DNA of 64,000 nucleotides from DYJE01 sp964637565 (GTDB lineage: Bacteria; Desulfobacterota; Desulfobacteria; Desulfobacterales; Desulfolunaceae), in contig CAZWTY010000004.1 of assembly GCA_964637565.1 (NCBI GenBank), forward strand, positions 1-64,000, in the 5' to 3' direction. Below the pieces are notes generated by a model, which saw only the letters and a list, made by a program, of their open reading frames with translations, searched no databases and was not told the DNA's origin. Positions 8,045-16,290 of this stretch are shown in pieces. The translations under genes and the position numbers were made by a program. Position 1 is the stretch's first letter; every line of letters starts with the position of its first letter.

Positions 8045-8889
8045 ATCAGGTGACAGTTGGGATTATCGGCGGGACCGGCGGCATGGGGCGCCTTTTTGAA
8101 AAAATATTTACCAAGTCCGGCCATCGTGTTCTCATCGCCGGACGAAAAACAGAACTCTCCTACCTTGACCTTGTCCATCAAAGCGACGTGGTCATCCTCA
8201 GCACACCGGAAGAATCTTCCCTGACGATTTGCGAAGCCATCGGGGCCCATATCCCCCCAGAAAAAGCCCTGATGGACTTCTGCTCGCTCAAGGAACGGAT
8301 CGTGAAAAAAATGACGGCGTGCACCACGGCCGAGGTGGTGGGGACCCACCCCATGTTCGGTCCCTTCACAGAATGCATCGCCGGCCAGAACATCATCCTC
8401 TGCCCTTCCAGGGGGGAACGTTGGTACCGCTGGATCGAAGAAGTTTTCAAAAGGGAAGGGGCCGTGGTCTCCACCATGGATCCTGTGGACCATGACCGGG
8501 CCATGGCCGTGGCCCAGGGTCTGACCCATTTCCTCACCATCTGCATGGGCCGGACCCTCCAGAAACTGAACATGTCTCCGGCTGATGCCGGGCCTTATTC
8601 CACTCCGATCTTCAAACTGAAAAACGACCTTATCGGCCGTCTTTTCGCCCAGGACCCGGATCTTTACGTGACCCTGGTTGGTGAGAATCCCCATGTGTCC
8701 GATGTCCTTGCCACTTTTCTCCAGAGCCTCGATGAAAGCCGGCAGGCGCTGCTCACAGGAAACAGGATTGCGGGCCTTGATTTTCTTGAGGAAATACGGG
8801 GGTTTCTCGGGGCTTTCTGCCTCCAGGGCCTTACTGAGAGCAACAAGATCATGCGGTCCGTGGTCTGCTCGGCCAAGGTCGGGAGTTGA
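8041..8889 (+). CDS. tyrA: Prephenate dehydrogenase-type protein (TyrA)
   Basis: Oxidative decarboxylation of prephenate leads to tyrosine. The 282-residue protein has an N-terminal dinucleotide-binding GIIGGTGGMGRLF, ILSTPEESS, and the catalytic-region motif VGTHPMFGPF. The rest is the helical dimerisation domain (VAQGLTHFLTICMG). There is no chorismate mutase or ACT domain, so it is a stand-alone dehydrogenase. Cofactor choice (NAD or NADP) and preference for prephenate or arogenate cannot be read. The ATG at 8041 overlaps the aroC stop. Confidence 0.88.
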   Translation: MNQVTVGIIGGTGGMGRLFEKIFTKSGHRVLIAGRKTELSYLDLVHQSDVVILSTPEESSLTICEAIGAHIPPEKALMDFCSLKERIVKKMTACTTAEVVGTHPMFGPFTECIAGQNIILCPSRGERWYRWIEEVFKREGAVVSTMDPVDHDRAMAVAQGLTHFLTICMGRTLQKLNMSPADAGPYSTPIFKLKNDLIGRLFAQDPDLYVTLVGENPHVSDVLATFLQSLDESRQALLTGNRIAGLDFLEEIRGFLGAFCLQGLTESNKIMRSVVCSAKVGS

Positions 8890-8891
8890 TC

Positions 8892-9800
8892 ATGATACGG
8901 TGGGGACTTTGCTGTATCTTCAAGGAAGAGCCGATTGCATTTAAAAGAACCACCGCCGCCTTTCTTTCCAAAAAGACACGAAAAGACCAGTTGGACTATC
9001 TCGGGGGAATCATAGCCCACAACGGGGAATCTCTTTTTAAGGCCCTTGTCTACTGCCATGAAAACGGAATCGGTGATTTCAGGATCAACAGCCAGATCCT
9101 TCCTCTGAAAACCCATCCTGAAATCGGTTACGATCTTCAGGATCTGCCCGATGTAATGACACTAAACAGCTTGTTTGAACGTTGCCGGGTCTTCGCCCGG
9201 GAAAACAATATCCGCCTGGGATTCCACCCGGACCAGTTCACGCTGCTGTCTTCGCCCCATGAAGACGTCACGGGAAAATCCATACTCGAGCTGGTCTATC
9301 AGGCCGAGATGGCGGAAAAAGTCGGGGCCGATGTGATCAACATCCATGGCGGCGGGGCCTACGGCGACAAAAAACAGGCCCTCGCCCGCCTGAGACGTAA
9401 CATCGACCGCCTTGATCCTTCGATCCGAACCCGCCTGACCCTTGAGAACGACGACCGGGTGTACACTCCTTCGGATCTGCTGCCGGTCTGCATGGACATG
9501 GGCATTCCCCTGGTCTATGACGTTCACCACCATCGCTGCCTGCCTGATGGGGAATCCATGGAAAAAACCACGGAAAAGGCCCTGGGAACCTGGAGGCGCG
9601 AACCTCTTTTCCATATGTCGAGTCCCCAGGAATCCTGGGTATCAAAGAATCCCAGGAACCATTCGGATTACATTGATATCACGGATTTTCCCGAATGCTG
9701 GACATCGCTTGACATCACCGTTGAAGTCGAAGCCAAGGCCAAGGAACTGGCCGTGCTCCGAATGATGCACGAGTTTGGTCGGACGTTTCGCCCCGCATGA
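8892..9800 (+). CDS. uvsE: UV DNA damage endonuclease (UvsE/UVDE family)
   Basis: UVDE enzymes nick DNA 5' of UV photoproducts in an alternative excision repair pathway. The TIM-barrel protein (about 300 residues) shows IRWGLCC near the start and DFRINSQILPLKTHP. Metal-binding stretches follow: LGFHPDQFTLLSSP, DVINIHGGGAYGDK, LTLENDDRVYTP, PLVYDVHHHRC and FHMSSP. ATG 8892 lies two bases after the tyrA stop (an in-frame TTG at 8886 overlaps it), so it appears to be the last gene of the aromatic operon. No functional link to aromatic synthesis is known to me. Confidence 0.9.
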   Translation: MIRWGLCCIFKEEPIAFKRTTAAFLSKKTRKDQLDYLGGIIAHNGESLFKALVYCHENGIGDFRINSQILPLKTHPEIGYDLQDLPDVMTLNSLFERCRVFARENNIRLGFHPDQFTLLSSPHEDVTGKSILELVYQAEMAEKVGADVINIHGGGAYGDKKQALARLRRNIDRLDPSIRTRLTLENDDRVYTPSDLLPVCMDMGIPLVYDVHHHRCLPDGESMEKTTEKALGTWRREPLFHMSSPQESWVSKNPRNHSDYIDITDFPECWTSLDITVEVEAKAKELAVLRMMHEFGRTFRPA

Positions 9801-9936
9801 AAACAAATCTCGTGGATTCGTCGCTTTTCACCACGAAAGGGTTCAAGTTCCGGAGCATGATCTGCCGATAATACAGTCCGCACCACGTTAATTTATACGT
9901 TACATCCGATCACAGACATCATTTCAAGGAGGCCCC

Positions 9937-12075
9937 ATGGCCTGGAACAACCTGTCGCTCCAAAAAAAATTCATCATCGTATTCGGCACGCTGATCGTCC
10001 TCGCTTTGTTGACCGCTTTTCTGACCCACAGGGGATTGTCACGGGTCGTCCTTGAAAAGGACAGGCTTCTTGACATTGAAGCGGCCGGTGATGACTTGGT
10101 CGAACAGCGGGCGCTTCATTCCACCCTGATCGCGGGAATGTACGCGACGCTGGCCGGACATGACATGAAAAGCACTTCGGAGGAAAAAGCCGGAGGGGAA
10201 TGCGGGCTGACCGCCTGGTTTAAGGGTGATGAAAGAAAAACAATCGAAACCTGCATACCTGGCCTTGCGGTACAAATTCAGGCCTTGGAAGAATCACACA
10301 AGGCATTCCATGAGGCCAGAGACAAATTTGACCAGATCATGAAGGCGGGAGGCGGGGATAACCGTGAAGACATCGCCACCCAGGGACACGCGGTGATCCA
10401 GGCAGAGATCCTCGAAGCCTTTACCCGGATGGAAACGGCCATGAACACCATGGATGGGGAAATTCATGATGAGGCCGAACGTGTCAGCGAGGCTTTGAAC
10501 GGTTCAGCCGGCGTGTTGAAACTCACAATCAGCGTCCTGTCCTTTCTCGCTGTTTTGTTCACGATTGCCGCCGGGTTTGTTCTGACACGCACCGTTCTAT
10601 TTCGGATCAGGCATCTGATTTCTTTTTCGGAAAAAGTGTCAACCGGAGATCTTACCGCAGATCTTCCTGTGGATCACAACGATGAATTCGGGGAACTTGC
10701 CCAAAGCTTGAAAGCCATGTCCGGGAAACTCGGTTCCATGTTTTCCCATATCGTCGCCGATATCGTCAGCCTTTCTTCGTCGTCCAACCTACTTTTCAGC
10801 GTGTCCAACACCCTTGCCGAAGGTGCAGGAGGCATGTCAGAGCGTTCATTCACCGTGGCGGCGGCAGCCGAAGAGATGAGCAGCAACATGCATACCGTGG
10901 CCGCGGCCAGTGAAGAATCGTCCACCAGTATCACCATGGTGGCGGCGGCAACGGAAGAGATGACTTCTTCGGTAAACGCCATCGCTCTGGAGCTTGAAAA
11001 AGCCCGATCCATCACGGTGGAAGCCGTGACCAAGGCCAGGGGGGCATCGGAAAGGGTGTACGATCTGGGTCAGGCTGCGGCGGACATCGACAAGGTCACG
11101 GAAGTCATCACGGAGATATCCGAACAGACCAACCTCCTGGCCTTGAACGCCACCATCGAGGCGGCCAGGGCAGGGGACGCGGGAAAAGGTTTTGCCGTGG
11201 TGGCCAACGAAATCAAGGAGCTTGCGCGCCAGACAGCCCAGGCCACCCAGGATATCAAGGACAAAATTCAGGGAATTCAGGATACCACCACCGGAACGTC
11301 CCAGGAAATCGTTGAAATATCCAAGGTGATACACCATGTGAACGATATCGTCACGTTCATCGCCTCGTCTGTGGACGAGCAGGCCAAGGCAACCGCTGAA
11401 ATCGCGGGAAACGTGTCACAGGCAAGTCTTGGAATCCAGGAGGTCAATATCAACGTGGCCCAGTGTTCCCTTGTGGCTGGTGAAATCGCCAAAGACATCT
11501 CACAGGTCAGCCATGTCGCCAATGATTTCAAAACAGGAAGCCGGCAAGTCAGCGACAGTGCAGGCGACCTGTCAACGTTTGCATCAAAGATCAGAAACAT
11601 GGTGGCCTCCTTCAAACTTCCTGAATCTGAAGAAGACGTAAGAGATGATGGGCAAAATATCGTGGTCAGTGATCTGATGACCTTTGACAGCCGCATCATG
11701 CTGGGGATAGACACCATCGACAATCAGCACAGGAAACTGGTGGATCTGATCAACCGGCTTCACAAAAGCATGAAACTCAGACAAAGCCGGTCGATTTCCG
11801 CAGGGATCCTCGACGAGCTGGTGGAGTATACCGTCACCCATTTCACCTTCGAAGAAAACCTGATGAAAAAATTGGGTTACAATGAATCGGAAGACCATTT
11901 CCGGAAACACAAAGAACTTGTGTCCAAGGTCAACGATTTCAGAAGCCGTTTTTCCCAGGGCAATGCCACACTTTCCATGGATCTCATGGATTTTCTCAAA
12001 GAATGGCTGGTGGTCCATATCCATGTGACTGACAGGGGTTACGCCGAATTTTTCAAGAGCCGGGGCGTGGTTTGA
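9937..12075 (+). CDS. Methyl-accepting chemotaxis protein with C-terminal hemerythrin domain
   Basis: This 712-residue membrane receptor has transmembrane helices near residues 10-30 and 190-215 with a periplasmic sensor between them. A HAMP segment follows, then a long signalling coiled coil with the hairpin tip EQTNLLALNATIEAARAG and VVANEIKELARQ. From about residue 580 a bacteriohemerythrin domain is attached, with the di-iron ligand pattern IDNQHRKL, HFTFEENLM, HFRKHKELV and HIHVTDRGY. Hemerythrin binds O2, so this is probably an oxygen-responsive receptor, fitting an anaerobe that avoids air. The ATG follows AAGGAGG. Confidence 0.92.
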   Translation: MAWNNLSLQKKFIIVFGTLIVLALLTAFLTHRGLSRVVLEKDRLLDIEAAGDDLVEQRALHSTLIAGMYATLAGHDMKSTSEEKAGGECGLTAWFKGDERKTIETCIPGLAVQIQALEESHKAFHEARDKFDQIMKAGGGDNREDIATQGHAVIQAEILEAFTRMETAMNTMDGEIHDEAERVSEALNGSAGVLKLTISVLSFLAVLFTIAAGFVLTRTVLFRIRHLISFSEKVSTGDLTADLPVDHNDEFGELAQSLKAMSGKLGSMFSHIVADIVSLSSSSNLLFSVSNTLAEGAGGMSERSFTVAAAAEEMSSNMHTVAAASEESSTSITMVAAATEEMTSSVNAIALELEKARSITVEAVTKARGASERVYDLGQAAADIDKVTEVITEISEQTNLLALNATIEAARAGDAGKGFAVVANEIKELARQTAQATQDIKDKIQGIQDTTTGTSQEIVEISKVIHHVNDIVTFIASSVDEQAKATAEIAGNVSQASLGIQEVNINVAQCSLVAGEIAKDISQVSHVANDFKTGSRQVSDSAGDLSTFASKIRNMVASFKLPESEEDVRDDGQNIVVSDLMTFDSRIMLGIDTIDNQHRKLVDLINRLHKSMKLRQSRSISAGILDELVEYTVTHFTFEENLMKKLGYNESEDHFRKHKELVSKVNDFRSRFSQGNATLSMDLMDFLKEWLVVHIHVTDRGYAEFFKSRGVV

Positions 12076-12092
12076 ACATGGTTTAGAAAAAT

Positions 12093-12119
12093 CCGCCGGA
12101 AACCCAGGGTTCCCGGCGG
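12093..12119. terminator. GC-rich hairpin between convergent genes
   Basis: CCGCCGG (12093-12099) pairs with CCGGCGG (12113-12119), extended by AACCC/GGGTT after one mismatch. It lies between the stops of the plus-strand receptor gene and the minus-strand methyltransferase gene. There is no clear T run, so terminator function is tentative. Confidence 0.4.
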
Positions 12120-12133
12120 TGGTGTGAAAAGGA

Positions 12134-13339
12134 TCAGTCGATATAGCCCTGAACCATGTAAATGGGATCAGACTGTTTCATGGCCGGAAAGTATTCGTCG
12201 GTGTAGGGCCGGGGATACCCCCGTAAGGACAGGGATTCGACACGGTCAAATCCCGAAGCCAGGAAGTATTCCGCCACAAGCGCCACCCGTTCGAATTCAT
12301 GCAGACCTGACCACAGCCGAATGGATTTGGTTGGAAACCATCGGTTCGAGAACGTCACGATAAACGTTCCCCCTGGTTTCAGAACACGCTTCACCTCCTT
12401 GAAAACGTCGAATGGCCGTGTCAGGTACTCGACGGAAAGGGAGCAGATCACCGCGTTAAAGGTTTTGTCAGGCCAGGGTACGACCGGATCGTTGTTCAGG
12501 TCGTGAACCTTGTAACTGTCGAACCGTTTGTTCGCGGCCAGTTCATCTTCGTTCATGCCAAGTCCGTGGAAACCTTCAAAGAGAAGGTCGTCAGGGACAT
12601 GGGATTCCCAGCTGGCCATCAGGTCCAGCACCGTTTTACCGCCTTTGATTTTTTTTCCGTAAAGTCCCGCGAGATTCCGACGGGCTGTTTCGTCGATGTG
12701 ACTGACCATGCGTGTCCTGGTGTAAAAGACCGGATCGGGATTTTCATCGTCCCGGGCAAAAGCGTCCCCTGAAAAAAAGTCCACGGGACTGTCTCCGGGT
12801 CTGGCCTGAATTCCAGGACCAGAGACCAGATGCTCAATCCAGTCGTGACACATGCCGCCCCGTTCTTTTCGTTTGGGCCTTATGTCCAGGACTTCAACGT
12901 CCACGGAAAGTGGAAGCCCGGCCAGCGGATGGTTGAAATCCGCGACAACACGCCGGTCATCCGAGTCCAAAACCCTGAACGGGGTGACATTTTCACTGAA
13001 TATCCCGGCGATGCCGCTTAAGATCCCTTTGGGGTAAAAACGCCCTTTCACAGGGAGGGTGGACTTGCCGGGAATCCGTCTCATGTCGCACTGGTAAGGG
13101 AAAACGTTATGGATTTCTTTTTCGGAATAATCCGGAATCAGTTCTCCGGGTGAAAAGGTGAAGCTCAAGGTATCGCCCACGGCTTTGCCAAGAAGCTTTC
13201 CATCCATGGACTTGGGGAAAAAATCCCTGTAGAGATTCGCCTCGTCCGCAAAATAGACTTCCTTGTGGATCATTCCCTGTTTTTCCCAGGTCAGTGTGAG
13301 TTTGAGGTCAGCCAGTGAATCAGCGGTGGTTACTGTCAT
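12134..13339 (-). CDS. SlyD-like (FKBP-fold) domain fused to SAM-dependent methyltransferase
   Basis: The 401-residue protein joins two domains. Residues about 1-190 resemble a SlyD-type FKBP/insert-in-flap isomerase, most clearly the end: TPFRVLDSDDRRVV followed by FNHPLAGLPLSVDVEVLDIR. Residues about 200-400 are a class I methyltransferase with motif I VLDLMASWESH, DLNNDPVVPWPDKTF, ICSLSVEYLTRP and RVLKPGGTFIVTFSNR. ATG 13339 is preceded by AGGAG at good spacing. The open frame runs upstream but lacks support. The substrate is unknown. An isomerase or chaperone module that presents a protein target to the methyltransferase is possible but inferred. Confidence 0.8.
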   Translation of the reverse strand: MTVTTADSLADLKLTLTWEKQGMIHKEVYFADEANLYRDFFPKSMDGKLLGKAVGDTLSFTFSPGELIPDYSEKEIHNVFPYQCDMRRIPGKSTLPVKGRFYPKGILSGIAGIFSENVTPFRVLDSDDRRVVADFNHPLAGLPLSVDVEVLDIRPKRKERGGMCHDWIEHLVSGPGIQARPGDSPVDFFSGDAFARDDENPDPVFYTRTRMVSHIDETARRNLAGLYGKKIKGGKTVLDLMASWESHVPDDLLFEGFHGLGMNEDELAANKRFDSYKVHDLNNDPVVPWPDKTFNAVICSLSVEYLTRPFDVFKEVKRVLKPGGTFIVTFSNRWFPTKSIRLWSGLHEFERVALVAEYFLASGFDRVESLSLRGYPRPYTDEYFPAMKQSDPIYMVQGYID

Positions 13340-13595
13340 CGTATCTCCTTTCTGTCCCCAGCTTCGTATGAACCGGCTCTCCATGGATATCATCGAGAAC
13401 CCTGGTTCATGGTTCATGTTCATGACAGATAGTGTAAGCCTGAAATAAATGTTTTCAAGATTCAGGAAAAAAACTATGATTCTGACGGGTTGAAATTTTT
13501 TTAACCCGGCTTCCTTATGATACAAACCGAAGGGTTCTGTGTTATCCCTGACGCAATTTTCGATCGTTCTTTAACCTGATATTTAGGAGCTTCCT

Positions 13596-14570
13596 ATGAT
13601 TGAAACCACGAAAAGGGTTGCTGAAACGGATATCGCTGTGGGTGTCAGTTCCTGCCTCATCGGAGAAAAGGTCAGGTGGAACGGAGGGCACCAGGCCAAT
13701 CCCTTTATCAAGGATGTTCTCGGCTCTTTTTTCCGTTTTGTTCCCGTGTGTCCCGAATTTGAAATCGGCCTGGGTGTTCCGAGGGAACCCTTGAGACTTG
13801 TGGGTGATCCTGAAAATCCACGTTTGATGACCAACAGAACACGTGTGGATATCACTGAAAAGATGACCAAATGGGCAAATGCCCGTGTCAGAGAGCTTGA
13901 AAAAGAGGGTCTCTGCGGTTTTATCTTTAAAGGGAAGTCTCCCAGCAGCGGTTTGTTCCGGGTCAAGGTGTACAATGACAAAGGTTATCCTGCGAACCGG
14001 GGAACCGGTCTTTTCGCCCGGATTTTCGTCAACACGTTCCCACTGATTCCGGTCGAAGAGGACGGAAGGCTCTGTGATGACGCCATACGTGAAAACTTCA
14101 TCGAAAGGATCTTCGTTTTCAAGAGATGGCGGGAGTTATTGAAAAACGAGCCCCGGGTCCGTCATGTGATGAATTTTCATACTCGACACAAGTACCTGAT
14201 CATGTCCCACAGCCCGAAACATTACTCGCTCATGGGAAAGTTTGTCGCTTCTCTCAAAAAAGAGACGTTCCCTGAAGATCTGAAAACCTATGAGGGCCTT
14301 TTGAACGAGGCCATGAGCCTGAAAGCCACGGTGGCCAAACATGTGAACGTTCTCCAGCACATGGCCGGCTATTTCAAACGCGACATGAGTCCCGATGAAA
14401 AAAAAGAACTGGGAGAGCTGATCGGGCATTACAGGGCCGGATCCGTCCCCCTGATCGTTCCCATCACGTTGGTCAACCATTACGTCCGGAAAACAGGGCA
14501 TCCTTATCTCAGTTCCCAGGTGTATCTCAATCCTCACCCTTTGGAGTTGAAGCTTAGAAACCACGTCTGA
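13596..14570 (+). CDS. TudS-like (DUF523) domain fused to YbgA-like (DUF1722) domain
   Basis: Residues about 10-155 match DUF523, the family of the iron-sulfur enzyme 2-thiouracil desulfidase TudS: VGVSSCLIGEKVRWNGG, FVPVCPEFEIGLGVPREP, and GFIFKGKSPSSG. Residues about 180-310 match DUF1722/YbgA (FHTRHKYLIMSHSPKHY, LPKT-like helical end). The third cluster cysteine of the SPSCG motif is serine here, so the cluster ligand set is uncertain. It is divergently arranged with the methyltransferase gene. The biological role of the two-domain form is not known to me. Confidence 0.8.
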   Translation: MIETTKRVAETDIAVGVSSCLIGEKVRWNGGHQANPFIKDVLGSFFRFVPVCPEFEIGLGVPREPLRLVGDPENPRLMTNRTRVDITEKMTKWANARVRELEKEGLCGFIFKGKSPSSGLFRVKVYNDKGYPANRGTGLFARIFVNTFPLIPVEEDGRLCDDAIRENFIERIFVFKRWRELLKNEPRVRHVMNFHTRHKYLIMSHSPKHYSLMGKFVASLKKETFPEDLKTYEGLLNEAMSLKATVAKHVNVLQHMAGYFKRDMSPDEKKELGELIGHYRAGSVPLIVPITLVNHYVRKTGHPYLSSQVYLNPHPLELKLRNHV

Positions 14571-14621
14571 TGTCTCGGAGGCAGTGAAACAGAAAGAATA
14601 CGAAAGAAGCCCAATTCATGG

Positions 14622-14650
14622 TTGACATCCCGTTAAATAAAACCTAATGT
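14622..14650 (+). promoter_or_regulatory. Promoter of the MBL-fold gene
   Basis: TTGACA (14622-14627) and TAATGT (14645-14650) are separated by exactly 17 bases. The -10 lies inside the left arm of the large palindrome, so an operator-bound protein would directly compete with RNA polymerase. Confidence 0.65.
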
Positions 14651-14672
14651 TAAAGTAAACTTTAACATTAGG
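14643..14672. promoter_or_regulatory. 30-bp perfect palindrome, probable operator
   Basis: CCTAATGTTAAAGT is followed by two bases and its exact reverse complement ACTTTAACATTAGG. The 14-bp arms overlap the -10 and predicted start of transcription of the downstream gene. The symmetry suggests a dimeric repressor or activator site. A hairpin in the mRNA leader is the alternative. No regulator gene is adjacent. Confidence 0.65.
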
Positions 14673-14690
14673 CGGGGTTTGACAAAGCCA

Positions 14691-15488
14691 ATGAACCAGA
14701 TTTTCCAGGATTTTTCCCTTCATACCATCGACGGCCACATTTCAACCATCTATCTTGCGGTTTATAAGGACAAAGTACTGATCCTTGACTGCGGATGCCA
14801 GTGCGATGTCAAGGTGGTCGAACATTACATCACGAAAAAACTGAAACGAAGCATCGCGTCGGTGGGCTTGGCCGTGGCGTCCCACGCCCATCCCGATCAC
14901 GGGGGAGGGGCGTCTTTTTTCAGCAGGAAACACGGTGTGCCCCTTGCGGCCCCGCGTCACATCAATGAATGGTACACCGGGATTTCAGGGTATATCCAGC
15001 ATCTCATCGACATCTTCCTGGGATACCACGTGGCGAGAACCACGGGAAAACCCGTGTCCAACCTGTTTTTCAACCGCAAATTAAAAATTGACCACTGCCT
15101 TGACCATGAAACCCCTCTGCCCGGATTCGAAGACTGGGTGGCGCTCAGTACGCCGGGGCATACACACCACGATATGGTTTTTTACAACAGAAAAGCGAAA
15201 CTTCTGTACGCCGCCGATGTGATTCTCTGTGTCAACGGCAAGTACCTTCTTCCCTTTCCCGTGCCCATGGATAAAAAGATGACCCGGAGTCTTGACCTTA
15301 TCGCGTCTCTTGAGGTGGATACCATGTTTATGGCCCATGGCGGGGTCAAGGAGATGATCGACCTTAAAACCGTTACCGAAGAGCTGAAAATTCAACTGAC
15401 AAAACCCCTTCCCCCCGCACTGGAAAAACTCAAAATTCTTCAAATGTTTTCCCCCGTGGCCCGAAAAGAGCTCAGGCGGAAAAAATAA
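14691..15488 (+). CDS. MBL-fold metallo-hydrolase
   Basis: This metallo-beta-lactamase fold protein of about 265 residues has the metal site HAHPDHGGG, a later histidine in STPGHTHHDMVFYN, the aspartate in LYAADVILCV, and a final histidine in MFMAHGG. Family members hydrolyse thioesters, lactones or phosphodiesters; the substrate here is unknown. A TTG at 14679 would add four residues, but it sits almost on the GGGG ribosome site, so the ATG is preferred. It lies directly behind a palindromic operator, which suggests substrate- or stress-induced expression. Confidence 0.82.
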   Translation: MNQIFQDFSLHTIDGHISTIYLAVYKDKVLILDCGCQCDVKVVEHYITKKLKRSIASVGLAVASHAHPDHGGGASFFSRKHGVPLAAPRHINEWYTGISGYIQHLIDIFLGYHVARTTGKPVSNLFFNRKLKIDHCLDHETPLPGFEDWVALSTPGHTHHDMVFYNRKAKLLYAADVILCVNGKYLLPFPVPMDKKMTRSLDLIASLEVDTMFMAHGGVKEMIDLKTVTEELKIQLTKPLPPALEKLKILQMFSPVARKELRRKK

Positions 15489-15567
15489 CCTGATGCTTCC
15501 TTGTGTCAGGGAGGTTTCGAATCACTGTGAAAACCTTCATGGTCGAGGCATTTCACCGTGTTTCCTG

Positions 15568-15595
15568 TTGACAAGTGTTTGGGAAATTCGATAAA
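15568..15595 (+). promoter_or_regulatory. Possible promoter of the CDP-alcohol phosphatidyltransferase gene
   Basis: TTGACA at 15568-15573 and GATAAA at 15590-15595 are separated by 16 bases, about 100 bases before the GTG start. This is only a sequence match in an otherwise featureless 205-base spacer. Confidence 0.4.
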
Positions 15596-15693
15596 GAGTG
15601 TTTGGATTTTTTAATTACAACAAGGGTTTATTCTTTTACAGCGACCCGGTTTTTATCCGCCGGACTTACATATAAATTTCAGGGGATTGAATC

Positions 15694-16290
15694 GTGAAAT
15701 CCAGATTTATTCTTGTTCAGCTTCTCACCTTGTCCCGAATCCCCATGGCCATGATTTTCGGGTTGACTTTGAACTTCTGCGACTGGTCCTACGGCGTTCT
15801 GCTCTTTTGCCTGATCCTTCTCGGCCTGATAGAGATTTCGGATCTTCTCGATGGATACAGCGCCAGAAAACTTGGACTGGTCAGCGAGCATGGCGCCATG
15901 CTCGATCCATACGCCGACAGTGTCAGTCGCCTGATCGTGTTCTGGTCCATGGCTTCCGCCCAGTACAATTCAACCCATTACATCATCTTTTTCGTTCCCC
16001 TGGTCATGGCCCTTCGTGACGTGACCGTGGCTTATTCCAGGATCATTCTGACCAAGCACAACCGTTCCGTGGCAGCCAAACGAAGCGGAAAGATCAAGGC
16101 CATTGTTCAAGGAGTGGGGGCTTTCATCATCCTTTTGGGCCCTGTCTACTGGTCTTTCATTGGAAGCTGGCCCCGCCATGTGCTCTCCTGGGTCATCATC
16201 ATCGCGACGGCCGCGTCCGTGGTGGAGTATGCCGCATCGGCCATCAGCGTATCCATGGAAGAAAACCGGAAGAGTCACAGTGACATCTGA
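15694..16290 (+). CDS. CDP-alcohol phosphatidyltransferase family protein
   Basis: This integral membrane enzyme transfers a phosphatidyl (or similar) group from a CDP-linked donor to an alcohol. The full family signature D-x2-DG-x2-AR-x8-G-x3-D-x3-D is present as DLLDGYSAR, then G in SEHGAML and DPYAD (residues about 50-75). Several hydrophobic helices span its 198 residues. A GTG start at 15694 follows AGGGGA. The acceptor (glycerol-3-phosphate, as for PgsA, or another alcohol) cannot be read. The 3' end overlaps the following phosphatase gene by 11 bases, which suggests that the two act in one lipid pathway. Confidence 0.85.
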   Translation: MKSRFILVQLLTLSRIPMAMIFGLTLNFCDWSYGVLLFCLILLGLIEISDLLDGYSARKLGLVSEHGAMLDPYADSVSRLIVFWSMASAQYNSTHYIIFFVPLVMALRDVTVAYSRIILTKHNRSVAAKRSGKIKAIVQGVGAFIILLGPVYWSFIGSWPRHVLSWVIIIATAASVVEYAASAISVSMEENRKSHSDI

